From positions 1 to 48,946 of the forward strand of contig JAGKQJ010000009.1 in assembly GCA_017898095.1 (NCBI GenBank): a DNA stretch of 48,946 nucleotides, read 5' to 3'. Below, one piece after another: positions 22,644-31,837 of the stretch. The notes under the pieces are model-generated. The model made no database searches and had not been told where the DNA came from. It worked only from the letters and a program-made list of their open reading frames with translations. The position numbers were made by a program, and so were the translations under genes. Each line of letters starts with the position of its first letter. The stretch's first letter is position 1. The DNA is from Bacillaceae bacterium Marseille-Q3522. Its GTDB lineage: Bacteria; Bacillota; Bacilli; Bacillales; Cytobacillaceae.

Positions 22644-24344
22644 TTACGGCTGAATGGGACCGGCATGCCAATCCTGCCACAGATTGCCGCGAATGGTCAG
22701 GCTGTCGGTCAGGTTGGCGGACAGCATCCCATCGGGCGTCCACGCATCTATGAGCCATGTGTTGACGGTATAAGCACCGTCCGGCATCCAGATCGGGCTG
22801 AAATGGGTCCGGTTCTTGTAGGTGGAATAGGAATTTTTCTGAAACTCAAACCGCCCCGATCCCATACGCTCCAAGAGCCGCCAGTAGGTTTCATAGCCGA
22901 ATTCAGGAAAATAGCTGACCGCATTCTGCGGCTGGGTAACCGCCGAGCTTTGGTTGGAGCTGACACTCCCGGTGACAGTCTGGTTGATGCCGTACCCGGA
23001 CTTCATTACCGTTCCGCTGGCGGTGGGATTTTTGCTGTCGCACATGATGCTCATATCGGCGGTCAGGCTGGCGCTGTAACGATCCAGATCAAACTCGTAC
23101 CATCCATGGTCACACCAATATCCGTTATCGTTTCCTTCATCGTCATAATCACTGTGCCATACCCAATATTCCTGCCACCACGGACGCCAGACACTCCAGC
23201 TTGCCGTGCTTTTCACCGCTCTGCTTAGAACAGAAGTGCGGGAGAAGCTGTCATTGCGGTCATCGGCCACGGGATTGGGTGGCGGGTTCTTATCAAGGTC
23301 AACGATTTTTACGTTGAGGGTTGTTTTTGCCGTACTGCCGGGGCCGGATACCGTCACTTCAATGGTCATGTTCTGCTCGGTATCCGGGGTTTTCCATTTC
23401 ACCCACGCAAGCTGGCTGTTGCCTTCGGGGTAATAAACATTGCCTACGCTGTAGGCCTGACCGCCGATATTGAAGCTGACACGGGTGGGGCTGTCGGGGT
23501 CGGACTGTCCGCCGCTGATCCGCACCGCTGTGATGACGTCGGTGTTGACCCGGTACTCATAGTCGTAGGCTTCAATCTGCGGTTCCTCCGGCTTTTCCTC
23601 AAAGCGGACGATGCCAAGCCCAAGGCTGGACTTGATATCCGCATTGGTGGCGGCGCTGGTTTTGCTGCCTCCCCATGCGGGATAGCCAAGATCACTTACC
23701 TCCAGAAACATCGCCAGCGGCAGATTCTTATGGGTGAGGGATACCATACGCCGCCTTAACAGACCGCTGGTCTGCTCGTCATAGAGCGCCGCTTCGGTGG
23801 CGGTGGTGGCAATCATGGTGCCCTCAAACTTGTAGTAAGCGACAGGCTCTAAAAGTATTTTGTACTCACCGCCAATAAGAACATCATAATTCATGCCTGT
23901 GACATCCGCTATTCGCTTGACCACATATTCCGAACAGAAGTATTTTTTGATGGCTTCAATGTTATTACTGCCGTTCGTGCTGATAATGCGGGGCATGGTC
24001 TGAGCAGGATTGATATATTGATATACGCTTGTGGTAGGCGTCAATCCACTGCCTGTGGTATATTGCAGCTTGCTCACTTTTCCAAAATGCACTTGAATAT
24101 TATCGGGTTTCTTGTTTGTAAAATCTATCGGTGTGGTAACTACCGCATGATCGCTCGCTCGCACTACTGTCACACGCACACCTTCGTTGCCGCCGTTCCA
24201 TGAATTGGTGCTGGTTCCCTGACCCATCCCGCCGCCTCCGCCGTCAATGTTTCCGCTGCCGCCGGTGTCGGCAAACGCAGTCATCGGGCAGAGCAGGCAA
24301 AAAATGAGGAACATCGGCAAGACTCTCAAAAGCAATTTTTTCAT
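22644..24344 (-). CDS. Large secreted protein of unknown function
   Basis: A 566-residue protein with a clear signal peptide (KKLLLRVLPMFLIFCLLCP, cleavage near AFA), then a Gly-rich segment (GSGNIDGGGGGMGQG), an unassigned domain, an Ig-like region at about 280-370 (VTVSGPGSTAKTTLNVKIVD) and a Trp-rich C-terminal half (WSVWRPWWQEYWVWH). It has no membrane anchor or LPxTG signal, so it may be released or bound to surface partners. The AAAAAAGGAGGTCAGG site ahead of the ATG is ideal. Its place between the VirB2-like and DUF6550 genes suggests an outer part of the conjugation machinery. Family not recognised. Confidence 0.65.
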   Translation of the reverse strand: MKKLLLRVLPMFLIFCLLCPMTAFADTGGSGNIDGGGGGMGQGTSTNSWNGGNEGVRVTVVRASDHAVVTTPIDFTNKKPDNIQVHFGKVSKLQYTTGSGLTPTTSVYQYINPAQTMPRIISTNGSNNIEAIKKYFCSEYVVKRIADVTGMNYDVLIGGEYKILLEPVAYYKFEGTMIATTATEAALYDEQTSGLLRRRMVSLTHKNLPLAMFLEVSDLGYPAWGGSKTSAATNADIKSSLGLGIVRFEEKPEEPQIEAYDYEYRVNTDVITAVRISGGQSDPDSPTRVSFNIGGQAYSVGNVYYPEGNSQLAWVKWKTPDTEQNMTIEVTVSGPGSTAKTTLNVKIVDLDKNPPPNPVADDRNDSFSRTSVLSRAVKSTASWSVWRPWWQEYWVWHSDYDDEGNDNGYWCDHGWYEFDLDRYSASLTADMSIMCDSKNPTASGTVMKSGYGINQTVTGSVSSNQSSAVTQPQNAVSYFPEFGYETYWRLLERMGSGRFEFQKNSYSTYKNRTHFSPIWMPDGAYTVNTWLIDAWTPDGMLSANLTDSLTIRGNLWQDWHAGPIQP

Positions 24345-24363
24345 CCTGACCTCCTTTTTTGCA

Positions 24364-24396
24364 AAAGAAAAAGGCACGGTATCTTTCAACCGTACC
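24364..24396 (-). terminator. Terminator-like hairpin before the secreted-protein gene
   Basis: On the minus strand GGTACGG pairs with CCGTGCC (one G-T) and is followed by a T-rich stretch (24364-24372). It lies between DUF6550 and the secreted-protein gene and may attenuate read-through. Confidence 0.6.
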
Positions 24397-24413
24397 TTCA
24401 TATAAACATTGCT

Positions 24414-24983
24414 TTAATCCATAATGCCAACCTGCTTGTTGATATCACCGTCACCATCTACTGTCGTACCTTGACCGCCGCCGCCCTCATCCTCAATCCA
24501 ACCAAAACCCGGCACATAAATCTTGCCGTCTTTAGTTTCGCCGCCCTGGGGCTGACTTTCACTTTTCGGGGTTTCCTTTGGCTGTTCCACATTGTCATGG
24601 TCGACAGCTGTGGGAGGCTCGGTGACTTTTTCACCGTTGGGCTTCTGCGTGGGATCTTGGAGCTGTTCCTCGGTATATTCCGGCTTGTTCACATCGCCCT
24701 GAATGGTCTGTTCGGTACCGCTGGAAACCGCGCCGTTATCGGCACTCACCGGCTGGGTGGTATCGGGCGGAGTTACGGTGACCTCTTTTTCTTTCTCTGT
24801 GCTGTCCGGCTCGGACGGGTCTATCGTCACATCCCTCACCTCGGAGCTTTGGGACGGGAGGGGCGCATCTACCGGTTCCGGTGTCTGGAACCGCTGCCCG
24901 ATCAGCACCACCAGTATCACGCAGAGGGCAAGGCCACCGGCGACAGTCAGCCATTTCTTCATTTTGGGATTCATATTTTTCAT
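24414..24983 (-). CDS. DUF6550-like single-pass membrane protein
   Basis: A 189-residue protein with one N-terminal membrane helix (about 10-28) and a long acidic, Pro/Thr/Glu-rich outside region without clear folds, ending GDGDINKQVGIMD. This fits the DUF6550 family of Firmicutes ICEs. Such stalk-like proteins may span the wall. It is the first gene to the left of the Tad-like block after a 109-base gap and has a GGAGGG site. Function unknown. Confidence 0.65.
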   Translation of the reverse strand: MKNMNPKMKKWLTVAGGLALCVILVVLIGQRFQTPEPVDAPLPSQSSEVRDVTIDPSEPDSTEKEKEVTVTPPDTTQPVSADNGAVSSGTEQTIQGDVNKPEYTEEQLQDPTQKPNGEKVTEPPTAVDHDNVEQPKETPKSESQPQGGETKDGKIYVPGFGWIEDEGGGGQGTTVDGDGDINKQVGIMD

Positions 24984-25092
24984 AAGAGCACCCTCCTATT
25001 TACCATATTCTGATAAGTCTCTTGTTATTTCACACCCTACCATGAACGTTTCCGGAAGTCTACTGTTATTATAGAAAACTTTTTGATAACAG

Positions 25093-25641
25093 TCAAAATT
25101 TAGGCGTGTATCCGGCGCTGGTCTTGACCTTGATGGTCATGGGAGGCAGCAGCTTCCCGCCAAAGGATACGGGAACCTCCAGCAGGATGGTGCTGTCCGC
25201 TTCAAAACGGGCGGAGGCTTGGTCACCGGAGGCAAGGGGTGCGTTTCGGATGTCCACATCCAGATTCCAGACCTTAAACTCCAGCTTGCCGTCCGAAGTG
25301 CGCTTTTCATGATAGCCGCTACTGTAGGAAAGACCAAGGATACCGTCCAGCCGGTCATAAATATCGCCGTAATCAAGGCTTTCCTCGAAATCTCCGGCAT
25401 AGGGCTGGTAAGCGCCCGAATAGCCCTCCCGCACACCGTGGTACACATCGTCGTAATTTTCTACCACGGTGGAGATGATAGCGGCCTGCACAGCGTCCCG
25501 CACACCCTGCGCCACAATCATCAGACGGAAGTATTCTGAAATGCCGGTGAAAATGATGACCAGCGACAGGGTGATTGCGATAATGAGAGGAAAGCCCGCC
25601 CCGTCTTTTCTCCGTAAAATTTGCTTGATTTTATCCGTCAT
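25093..25641 (-). CDS. TadE/TadF-like minor pseudopilin
   Basis: A 182-residue protein with a short basic start (TDKIKQILRRKDGAGFPLI) and one N-terminal membrane helix (about 17-38), followed by an outside domain rich in Tyr and Gly. This is the form of TadE-like proteins and follows the DUF4320 gene with a 4-base overlap. It would be processed at the GAGF-like site by the prepilin peptidase encoded at 31834, an inference from position and pattern. It belongs to the Tad pilus cluster. Confidence 0.7.
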   Translation of the reverse strand: MTDKIKQILRRKDGAGFPLIIAITLSLVIIFTGISEYFRLMIVAQGVRDAVQAAIISTVVENYDDVYHGVREGYSGAYQPYAGDFEESLDYGDIYDRLDGILGLSYSSGYHEKRTSDGKLEFKVWNLDVDIRNAPLASGDQASARFEADSTILLEVPVSFGGKLLPPMTIKVKTSAGYTPKF

Positions 25642-26036
25642 TTCCAGTAAACCTCGCTCTTTCCCGCCGCATCCGCTCTCAGCGTTATGGGGAACGAGCC
25701 GAAGCCGCCAAACAGCCCGATGTTGGTCTGGTAGGTGACCGTTACCGTGACTTCCTCATTGAGCTGGATTCTGCCGGTTTCAGACCATTCCACGCTGGGA
25801 GAAAGCCCTGTCTTTTCCCGCAGAAGCTGCTCTCGGCGGCTGGTTTCGCCGCCCACCTGTCCGGCAATTTCGGCCTCCCGGATGAGCTCCGTGGCGAAGG
25901 TGTCCAGCTGCTGCTTTTGGATGTAGACGGGGAACACCTTCACGGCAAGGGCAATAACCAGCATGGCGCACAGCACCAGCACGGCCACGTCGATATAGCC
26001 CTCGCCGCGCTTGTTTTTCAGGATTTTTCTCAGCAC
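25638..26036 (-). CDS. DUF4320 TadE-like pseudopilin
   Basis: A 132-residue protein with NKRGEGYIDVAVLVLC at its start, where GEGYID resembles the cleavage-site pattern GDGYID of the pilin genes here. A membrane helix (about 16-33) and a helix-plus-strand outside part (IQLNEEVTVTVTYQT) follow. It matches DUF4320. It overlaps the next gene by 4 bases and the DUF3848 gene by 7. It is likely a minor pilin or assembly factor. Confidence 0.75.
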   Translation of the reverse strand: MLRKILKNKRGEGYIDVAVLVLCAMLVIALAVKVFPVYIQKQQLDTFATELIREAEIAGQVGGETSRREQLLREKTGLSPSVEWSETGRIQLNEEVTVTVTYQTNIGLFGGFGSFPITLRADAAGKSEVYWK

Positions 26037-26686
26037 ATGGTCACCCCCCGCTCAAAGGGCCCCTGCTCCTGCCGGGGTTCCGGGTTGTGATCACTTAACA
26101 CACGCCATGCGCCCTTGCTGAAATCAGCAGTGCAAATCTCCTGCTCCAGCAGTTCCTCCGCTGGGACATCTCTGGCAAATTCAGCGCTGCCGGGGTTTCC
26201 TTTCACACTCTGGCCGGAGAGCAGAAGCTGTGCAGTTTCCGGCGTCAGGTACACATAACCGCCGGGCGTCATCATGTCAAACGCTGCGTTGGGGTGCGCT
26301 TCAATAAATTCCCGCAGGGTGATTCTGACTTCCTCTGCGGAAACGGGCGCATATTCCGGGTCGAGGGTATACTCTGATTCCGATTCGCCCTTATCCCACT
26401 GCGTCCAGAGGGCGTGGGTGAGCTCCTCGCTAAAATCAACGGTTTGCTCAGACATCCACTGATCCGTTACCACCTCCAGCGGGTTTTCGAAGCGGAGCAG
26501 ATACTCCATATATTCGGCGGAATAGCCGCCTGCGAATAATTCTCCGTACACAAACTTCACGGCGGCAATTTCACTCGCCAGCTCTACCAGCTCGGAGGCC
26601 GGTTTTTGCTGCCATTCCTTTTGATACTGCGCCATGCCTCTGTCCAGCTTTTTACGCAGAAGCGTCATCATTTCCTGTTCTGTCAT
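26030..26686 (-). CDS. DUF3848-like soluble protein
   Basis: A 218-residue soluble, acidic, helical protein. The pattern (LVELASEIAAVKFVYGELFA) and the lack of a signal peptide match DUF3848, a family common in ICEs with no known function. It lies inside the Tad block between the TadC-like and DUF4320 genes, though it is not a standard Tad protein. The C-terminus (PEPRQEQGPFERGVTMC) is a Gln/Glu/Pro linker with a short Met end, a weaker match to the shared tail. Confidence 0.7.
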   Translation of the reverse strand: MTEQEMMTLLRKKLDRGMAQYQKEWQQKPASELVELASEIAAVKFVYGELFAGGYSAEYMEYLLRFENPLEVVTDQWMSEQTVDFSEELTHALWTQWDKGESESEYTLDPEYAPVSAEEVRITLREFIEAHPNAAFDMMTPGGYVYLTPETAQLLLSGQSVKGNPGSAEFARDVPAEELLEQEICTADFSKGAWRVLSDHNPEPRQEQGPFERGVTMC

Positions 26687-26704
26687 CTGGTTTACACCTC
26701 CCTG

Positions 26705-27577
26705 TTAGAACATTCCTGTGAGGGAATGAATGATTTCATAGACAATAATCGCCATGTAGGTCATAAGAAAGCACATGAGCATGGCAAAGGAGAACACCCG
26801 GATTTTAGGCGGGATCTTCATGGCCTGTGCTTTTAGCCGCTGAAGCTCCAGCTGCTTCATGTCGTGGGCCAGCATCTGAAAATACATCCCGCCGTCGTCC
26901 CCGCGCAGTACGCCGATCAGCCCTCTGGTGATATCCGAGAGCATGGGTGAATTGAACCTTGCCTCAAAGCGGGTCAATGCTGCTTCATAGCTGGAGGAGC
27001 GCATATCCGCCGTGAGAATATCAAGCTCGGCAGCAAAGTCCTCGCCTGCGTTTTTCTTGAAATTCTCCAGCATGGACAGCACATCCCGGCTGGCTTTCAG
27101 CTCCTGGGTGACGGTCGCCACGAAACGGGGCAGCTCCTGTTCAATTTTTCCGCGCTTGGTTGCCAGTGCCTCGTCCGCCTTACGGATTTCCTTGAAATAG
27201 ACCAGCACGGCGGTAAACAGCACAATGGGCGCCAGCAATGGAAGGACAATCAGGCAGGGAATGATACACAACCCGATAGCCGCCGCCTTCACAATAGCCG
27301 TTGCCGTGAACAGCTCCGGTGAGTCGGAAAGCCCTGCCGCTGACAGCACATTTGCCATCCGGCTTTTCTTGTACGCATCCATGCGGATATACCGGGAGAG
27401 CCGGACGGCGGCGTTCCGCAGCAGGGCATCGGTGGTTTTGGGCTTGGCCTTGGCCTGCTTTCCCGCCGACAGCATCGCCTTTTGGGTTGCAAGAGTGGGC
27501 AGATGTAGGAGGTCAGTGGCAACAAAAAAGAGCCCCGCCGTCAGCAGGACTCCGAATAAGAACAAATAGATTGTCAT
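26705..27577 (-). CDS. TadC-like inner-membrane platform protein
   Basis: A 290-residue protein of the T2SS-F family. There is an N-terminal membrane helix, a cytoplasmic domain, a pair of helices (about 95-125) and a C-terminal pair near 250-285. The pattern DALLRNAAVRLSRYIRMD followed by VTQELKASRDVLSMLENF and GLIGVLRGDDGGMYFQ is typical of TadC. With the TadB-like protein it forms the platform on which the TadA ATPase acts. It begins 3 bases after the TadB-like gene ends. Confidence 0.88.
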   Translation of the reverse strand: MTIYLFLFGVLLTAGLFFVATDLLHLPTLATQKAMLSAGKQAKAKPKTTDALLRNAAVRLSRYIRMDAYKKSRMANVLSAAGLSDSPELFTATAIVKAAAIGLCIIPCLIVLPLLAPIVLFTAVLVYFKEIRKADEALATKRGKIEQELPRFVATVTQELKASRDVLSMLENFKKNAGEDFAAELDILTADMRSSSYEAALTRFEARFNSPMLSDITRGLIGVLRGDDGGMYFQMLAHDMKQLELQRLKAQAMKIPPKIRVFSFAMLMCFLMTYMAIIVYEIIHSLTGMF

Positions 27578-27580
27578 CGG

Positions 27581-28510
27581 CTACCTCCTGTATTCGATAG
27601 GCTGGGTGAGTTTAATGACAAACGCCGTGGAAATGAAAATCACGGCAGCGCAGATGGTCAGGATGATCTGCCCCAGCGGGGTGTGCATCAGTGTATGGTA
27701 CCAGTCCTGATTCAAAAAATACAGAAGCGGGATATTGCATATGACAAGGACTACCATGGTGATGAATTCCTTTCTCGGCTCAAACACCATGGTTTCCAGC
27801 TCCCCGTTGACCACCCGCATATCGGACAGCTTGCTTACGATGGGCGTCAGGGTGGTTTTGAGGCTCCGGTCGTGCTGGCAGGCAATGAGGGCGTCGCACC
27901 ATTCTTGAAACACCGTGTTGTCAATTCTCATTTTCACATCATGGAGCACTGCTGTCACATCGGGGTCAACCAGCCGGACACGGGACACAAAGCTCTGAAA
28001 TACCGACAGCACCGGCGGGTTCAGGTACGGGAGATTTTCCTCCACCGCCGTCAGAATGTCCTCGTTTCTAAGGTAGGCCGTGGTGATAATGGAGAGCGCC
28101 GTTTCCAGCTCCGCCGCAATGTCCTTTTTGAAGTGGCTGGCCGTGAGCTTCACCCACCAGAACGGCAGGAGCATACAGCCTGCCGCCATGACAGGAACCA
28201 GAAAAAAGTTCGAGAGCATCACGGCCACCGACGCACCTACGGCAAAGAACAGCAGGGACAAGGCACAGAGCATGGGAAAGCGTGCCGATCTGCCGGTGAC
28301 CTTAAGGATGGACTGCACCTCGGCAAGCTCCCGGCGAAGATAGGACTTCTTTTTCCTACGGGTGGTTTCGTTGATTTCATCCCGAAGGGCTTTGGGCTGA
28401 TCCGTCAGCCTGCCGAAGATGGCGGTTGTAAATGCCATGGGTGTCAGCCCAAGCAAAAGAAAAGAGCCTGCGATCATTCCAATGCAGGCGATTAACAGTA
28501 CCGTTGTCAT
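27581..28510 (-). CDS. TadB-like inner-membrane platform protein
   Basis: A 309-residue relative of the TadC-like protein. It has an N-terminal membrane helix (about 3-30), a pair near residues 80-115, a cytoplasmic domain with LRNEDILTAVEENLPYL and CQHDRSLKTTLTPIVSKL, and a C-terminal pair (about 240-300). It overlaps the TadA-like gene by 4 bases (ATGA), so the two are translated in step. It supports the pilus platform. Confidence 0.88.
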   Translation of the reverse strand: MTTVLLIACIGMIAGSFLLLGLTPMAFTTAIFGRLTDQPKALRDEINETTRRKKKSYLRRELAEVQSILKVTGRSARFPMLCALSLLFFAVGASVAVMLSNFFLVPVMAAGCMLLPFWWVKLTASHFKKDIAAELETALSIITTAYLRNEDILTAVEENLPYLNPPVLSVFQSFVSRVRLVDPDVTAVLHDVKMRIDNTVFQEWCDALIACQHDRSLKTTLTPIVSKLSDMRVVNGELETMVFEPRKEFITMVVLVICNIPLLYFLNQDWYHTLMHTPLGQIILTICAAVIFISTAFVIKLTQPIEYRR

Positions 28511-30030
28511 GCGATTTGCGCCTCCTTTCTCTGCAGACCTTCAATGACCGCCTGGGGCATGCCGTTTTCCAGAAGCCGTTTGGCGAGGCTGTCCGAGATG
28601 GTGTTGACCTGCTCATGGTGCCCCTCAATGATGAATTTGCCGTCCTCCATGCGGTTTTCGGTGATGACATACTGGAACAGCGGGCGGAAATGCCTTGTGC
28701 CGTCGGGCAGGATTTCGCACTCCTGAATCTCCATCATGCGGCGCTGCTTGTTTTCCAGCTGCTTGCAGAACACCACAATGGGATAGGCTTCGGTGACATA
28801 GTCCATGAGGGTCGCATCGGACATATCCACAGCGCGCTTACACAGGGACACCATGCGGCGGTAGGTGGCTTCGCAGGAATTGGAATGTATGGTGGTCAGC
28901 ACCGCCACACCGGTTCGGGCGGCCTCCTGCGCCGCGTTTGCCTCCGCGCCGCGCATCTCACCCACCACGATGATGTCCGGGTTAAAGCGGAGGGCATAGT
29001 CTAAAAGGTTCGTCTGGTCGATACGCTGGCGGTCGTTATCGCTGTCGCGTGTCAGGGTGTGGATGACCGAATTGACCACCTTACCGTCCTTTTCCCGCAC
29101 CAACGCCAGCTCACGGGAGCCGTTTTCAATGGTATAGATTCTCTTGTTGTCCGGCACGGTGGTCAGCACCCAGCCTGCCACGGTGGTTTTACCGGAGCTG
29201 GTAGCTCCCGCCACGCAGACCGAGATGCCGTAACGGACACAAAGGGATAAAAAGTCCAGCATGGGGTCTGTCGCCGTCCCACTTCGGACAAAATCCTCTT
29301 TTTTCATACTCTGCGGGTTTACGATACGGATGGAGGCCGCCACGCCCACATCCTCGTCCACGATGGGACTTTTCAGGACGGCGATACGGATATTTTTAGA
29401 AAGATGCCCCAGCACAATGGGGCTGGCGTTATCCAGTACCATGCCGCTGATGTGGAGCATCCTGCGGATCACATTCACGGCGTGCTGGGGGCTTTCAAAG
29501 CGTTCCTCCAGCTTGACCGTGCGGCCGTCTGAATACTGCACCTCAATGTCCTTCCATGAATTGATGTCGATTTCCTCGATGCCGGTGCCGAAGATGTATT
29601 TGGTCAGAAAGCCGAACTCCGCCATTTCGGTGTAGAGGGCGTCCGCCAACCTGTCGCCGCTCATGCCGTTTACCGAGACACGGCGGTCCTGGACGTACTT
29701 GGTGATGTAGCGTTTGAGCTGCGCCTTGGCATCCTCGCCGCCTGCGGTGATGAGGGTGCTGTAATGTTCGGAGATGTACTCCTGCACCTCGGCAAGCACC
29801 GAGGAGAAATCCTTTCCCTCCGTTTCTGGGGTAAAAAATAGCGCATGGGCGCGGTTTGCCCCTGCAAAATCCACCGGGCGGTTCAATGCGGAGTTTACTT
29901 TGCTATTCTCCGAATTGGGAACGATCGGAGCCGCGGACGGCTGGATCGGCGGCTGTTTTTTCTGCTCCGCCTGCGGCCTCTTTTTCTTTCCTGAAAATGC
30001 AGCGCCACTTCGTTTTTTGCCCAACTTCAT
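28507..30030 (-). CDS. TadA/CpaF-type pilus ATPase
   Basis: A 507-residue secretion ATPase. Walker A is GATSSGKT at 275-282, with the Asp/His boxes IVVGEMRGAEA and TTIHSNS after it, as in CpaF/TadA. An N-terminal disordered basic and Gln/Pro-rich stretch of about 55 residues precedes the N-domain (GTGIEEIDIN). It powers pilin polymerisation through the TadB/TadC-like platform. The 4-base overlaps on both sides put it in one operon with the TadZ- and TadB-like genes. Confidence 0.93.
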   Translation of the reverse strand: MKLGKKRSGAAFSGKKKRPQAEQKKQPPIQPSAAPIVPNSENSKVNSALNRPVDFAGANRAHALFFTPETEGKDFSSVLAEVQEYISEHYSTLITAGGEDAKAQLKRYITKYVQDRRVSVNGMSGDRLADALYTEMAEFGFLTKYIFGTGIEEIDINSWKDIEVQYSDGRTVKLEERFESPQHAVNVIRRMLHISGMVLDNASPIVLGHLSKNIRIAVLKSPIVDEDVGVAASIRIVNPQSMKKEDFVRSGTATDPMLDFLSLCVRYGISVCVAGATSSGKTTVAGWVLTTVPDNKRIYTIENGSRELALVREKDGKVVNSVIHTLTRDSDNDRQRIDQTNLLDYALRFNPDIIVVGEMRGAEANAAQEAARTGVAVLTTIHSNSCEATYRRMVSLCKRAVDMSDATLMDYVTEAYPIVVFCKQLENKQRRMMEIQECEILPDGTRHFRPLFQYVITENRMEDGKFIIEGHHEQVNTISDSLAKRLLENGMPQAVIEGLQRKEAQIA

Positions 30031-30842
30031 ATGCCGAACACCTCCTTTGCGATTTTTTCGATTTCTTTTCTAAACGGACGGCTGTCCTTCAGGGACAAAT
30101 CTGCCAGCAGATTCCCGGCAAGGTACTGTTCCTCCAGCTCCGGCGAGTGGGTCAGGGTAAAGGCTACGGAGCCCAGCGCCTGTCCGATCTGCTCCCCGGC
30201 CTGCCGGGGTTTTACATTGCTGGCAACTTTGTACTGCTTCTCCGCGTCCCATTTGGAATCCCGGAGCAATGGGAGCTGGCTGGAGAGATAGCTTACGGAT
30301 TTCAGATCGGCGTTTGCAAGGCGCAGGACGCTGTCGGCTTTCATGAGCGCCACGGCGGAGAGAATATCGTTGGCGATATAGCTGCCGCAGTCCGCCACCA
30401 CGAAAGGGGCGATTTTTCGCAGATTATCCAGAAGTTCTTGTGCCTGGGTTTGCTCATAGGGCGGGTAGGTGTACTCGTTCTCACCCTTTTTCATGCCGAG
30501 GACGGTGAGGTATTTGTGCTTTTTCAGCGTCACCAGATTGTGCTTGATGAGCGGCTCCGTTACATGGGCGGCGGCAAGAATACTGCCCAGCGAATGCTCA
30601 CCCTGAAGCTCCGAGGGCGGGCAGATGCAGGGCAGCATGGGGGCGGTCATATCGCAGAGAAGAAGCACCACGTTTTTCTTCCGGTCGGCAAGGTGCTTTG
30701 CAAGCTTCACGGCAGTGACGGTCTTTCCGCTGCCGGGGGAGCCCCAAACGGCAAGGATTCCTTCCTGCGGCTCCTGCTCCGGCGAGGCATCCTCCCTTGG
30801 GGATTGGCGGGTGAAGATGCCATTTTTCTTGAAATTCAGCAT
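30027..30842 (-). CDS. TadZ/CpaE-like localisation ATPase
   Basis: A 271-residue P-loop protein of the ParA/MinD class. Walker A is GSPGSGKT at 34-41, followed by a helix and VVLLLCDMTAPMLPC, then a Walker B-like FVVADCGSYIA. In Tad systems TadZ/CpaE helps place the assembly at the cell pole. The Gly/Ser-rich P-loop lacks the deviant Lys of true ParA, which fits TadZ. The ATG overlaps the TGA of the CpaB gene (TGATG). Confidence 0.82.
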   Translation of the reverse strand: MLNFKKNGIFTRQSPREDASPEQEPQEGILAVWGSPGSGKTVTAVKLAKHLADRKKNVVLLLCDMTAPMLPCICPPSELQGEHSLGSILAAAHVTEPLIKHNLVTLKKHKYLTVLGMKKGENEYTYPPYEQTQAQELLDNLRKIAPFVVADCGSYIANDILSAVALMKADSVLRLANADLKSVSYLSSQLPLLRDSKWDAEKQYKVASNVKPRQAGEQIGQALGSVAFTLTHSPELEEQYLAGNLLADLSLKDSRPFRKEIEKIAKEVFGI

Positions 30843-31672
30843 CACTGCACCCCACTTTCTGCAGTCGCTTCGGATGCCGTGTTTTCCTCCGATCCCTGGG
30901 ATTCGGAAGTGCTGTCCTGCACCGGTTCCGCGGGATACAGTGCCGAAATAACCTTGTCCTGCGCCTCGATAAACTTGGCACTGTTGGCGGGTGTGCCACG
31001 GTAAACGAGGGACAGGTGGAGCTTGCCGTCTGATTCCAGCTCCGCCAGCGCCTTGCTCTGTTCCGGGGATACCAGCAGGGTCACGGTTGCAGGAAGTTCT
31101 TTTTCATTCTCCGCCGAAGGCGAATCGGGTCCAGCGTCACGCTGGTTGGCGTCATAGCCGCTGCCTGCGGTGACGGCTATGACCTCCACATATTTCAGCT
31201 CGGCGGGGATCACGGTGGTGCCCTGCTTTTTGTAGTCCGGGGCAATCACCGACACAATGTCGCCGCTTTCCAGCTTGCCGGAAAGACCGTTCGCAAAGCT
31301 CTTGATGGTGACCGACATGGCCTGCTTGGTGCCGTCCAGATTATACAGGTAGGTATTTTCCGCAGCCGGGGTATCGGACAGCTTGGTGTTTAAGATATAG
31401 TCGCCAACGGAAAGGTCGGCGGTGGCGTACTTGCCCACGACGGATTCGCTCTGGCGGAGGACATTGTCCGGCAGTCCGAAGCCGCCCACTTCCACGGTTT
31501 GAATCATGTCTTTGGTGATTTCATCTCCTGCTTTAATTTCCTTTGTTACACGGACAATTTCTGTTTTCTGGCTGATGGATTTATTGAATAGCGGTGTCAC
31601 TCCGAAACAGATGAGAAGGGATAAAAGAATGCAGATTACGCCGACAACCGTGCGGTTTTTAAATAGGCTCAT
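30842..31672 (-). CDS. CpaB/RcpC-like Flp pilus assembly protein
   Basis: A 276-residue protein with an N-terminal membrane helix (about 8-28), an SAF domain (about 40-105: ITKDMIQTVEVGGFG, VGDYILNTKL) and a second conserved domain (about 118-240: LSGKLESGDIVSVIAP and LPATVTLLVSPEQS). This is the CpaB family. In Gram-negative bacteria it links to the outer ring; in Gram-positive Tad systems it probably acts at the outer membrane face or wall. The tail is Ser/Glu-rich. Confidence 0.87.
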   Translation of the reverse strand: MSLFKNRTVVGVICILLSLLICFGVTPLFNKSISQKTEIVRVTKEIKAGDEITKDMIQTVEVGGFGLPDNVLRQSESVVGKYATADLSVGDYILNTKLSDTPAAENTYLYNLDGTKQAMSVTIKSFANGLSGKLESGDIVSVIAPDYKKQGTTVIPAELKYVEVIAVTAGSGYDANQRDAGPDSPSAENEKELPATVTLLVSPEQSKALAELESDGKLHLSLVYRGTPANSAKFIEAQDKVISALYPAEPVQDSTSESQGSEENTASEATAESGVQ

Positions 31673-31702
31673 AGATTTTTCCTCCTTAATTTCAAGGTGA
31701 TT

Positions 31703-31837
31703 TTAGAAGCTGGAGCTGTATCTGCGGTGTTTCACCGCTTTCACAGCCTTGGGGATCAGGGCGGCCGCTGCCAGCGAAACGGCGGCGATACCGGCAACGA
31801 TGAGGGCCTTTTTTCTGCTGATATGGATTTTTTTCAT
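31703..31837 (-). CDS. Short single-pass membrane peptide
   Basis: A 44-residue peptide with a basic start (KKIHISRKKALIV), one hydrophobic helix of Ala/Leu/Ile (about 11-29) and a basic end (KAVKHRRYSSSF). It has an AGGAGGAATT site 9 bases ahead of the ATG and lies in the operon between the prepilin peptidase and CpaB genes, overlapping the former by 4 bases. This gene pattern suggests a Tad accessory; no family assigned. Confidence 0.55.
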   Translation of the reverse strand: MKKIHISRKKALIVAGIAAVSLAAAALIPKAVKAVKHRRYSSSF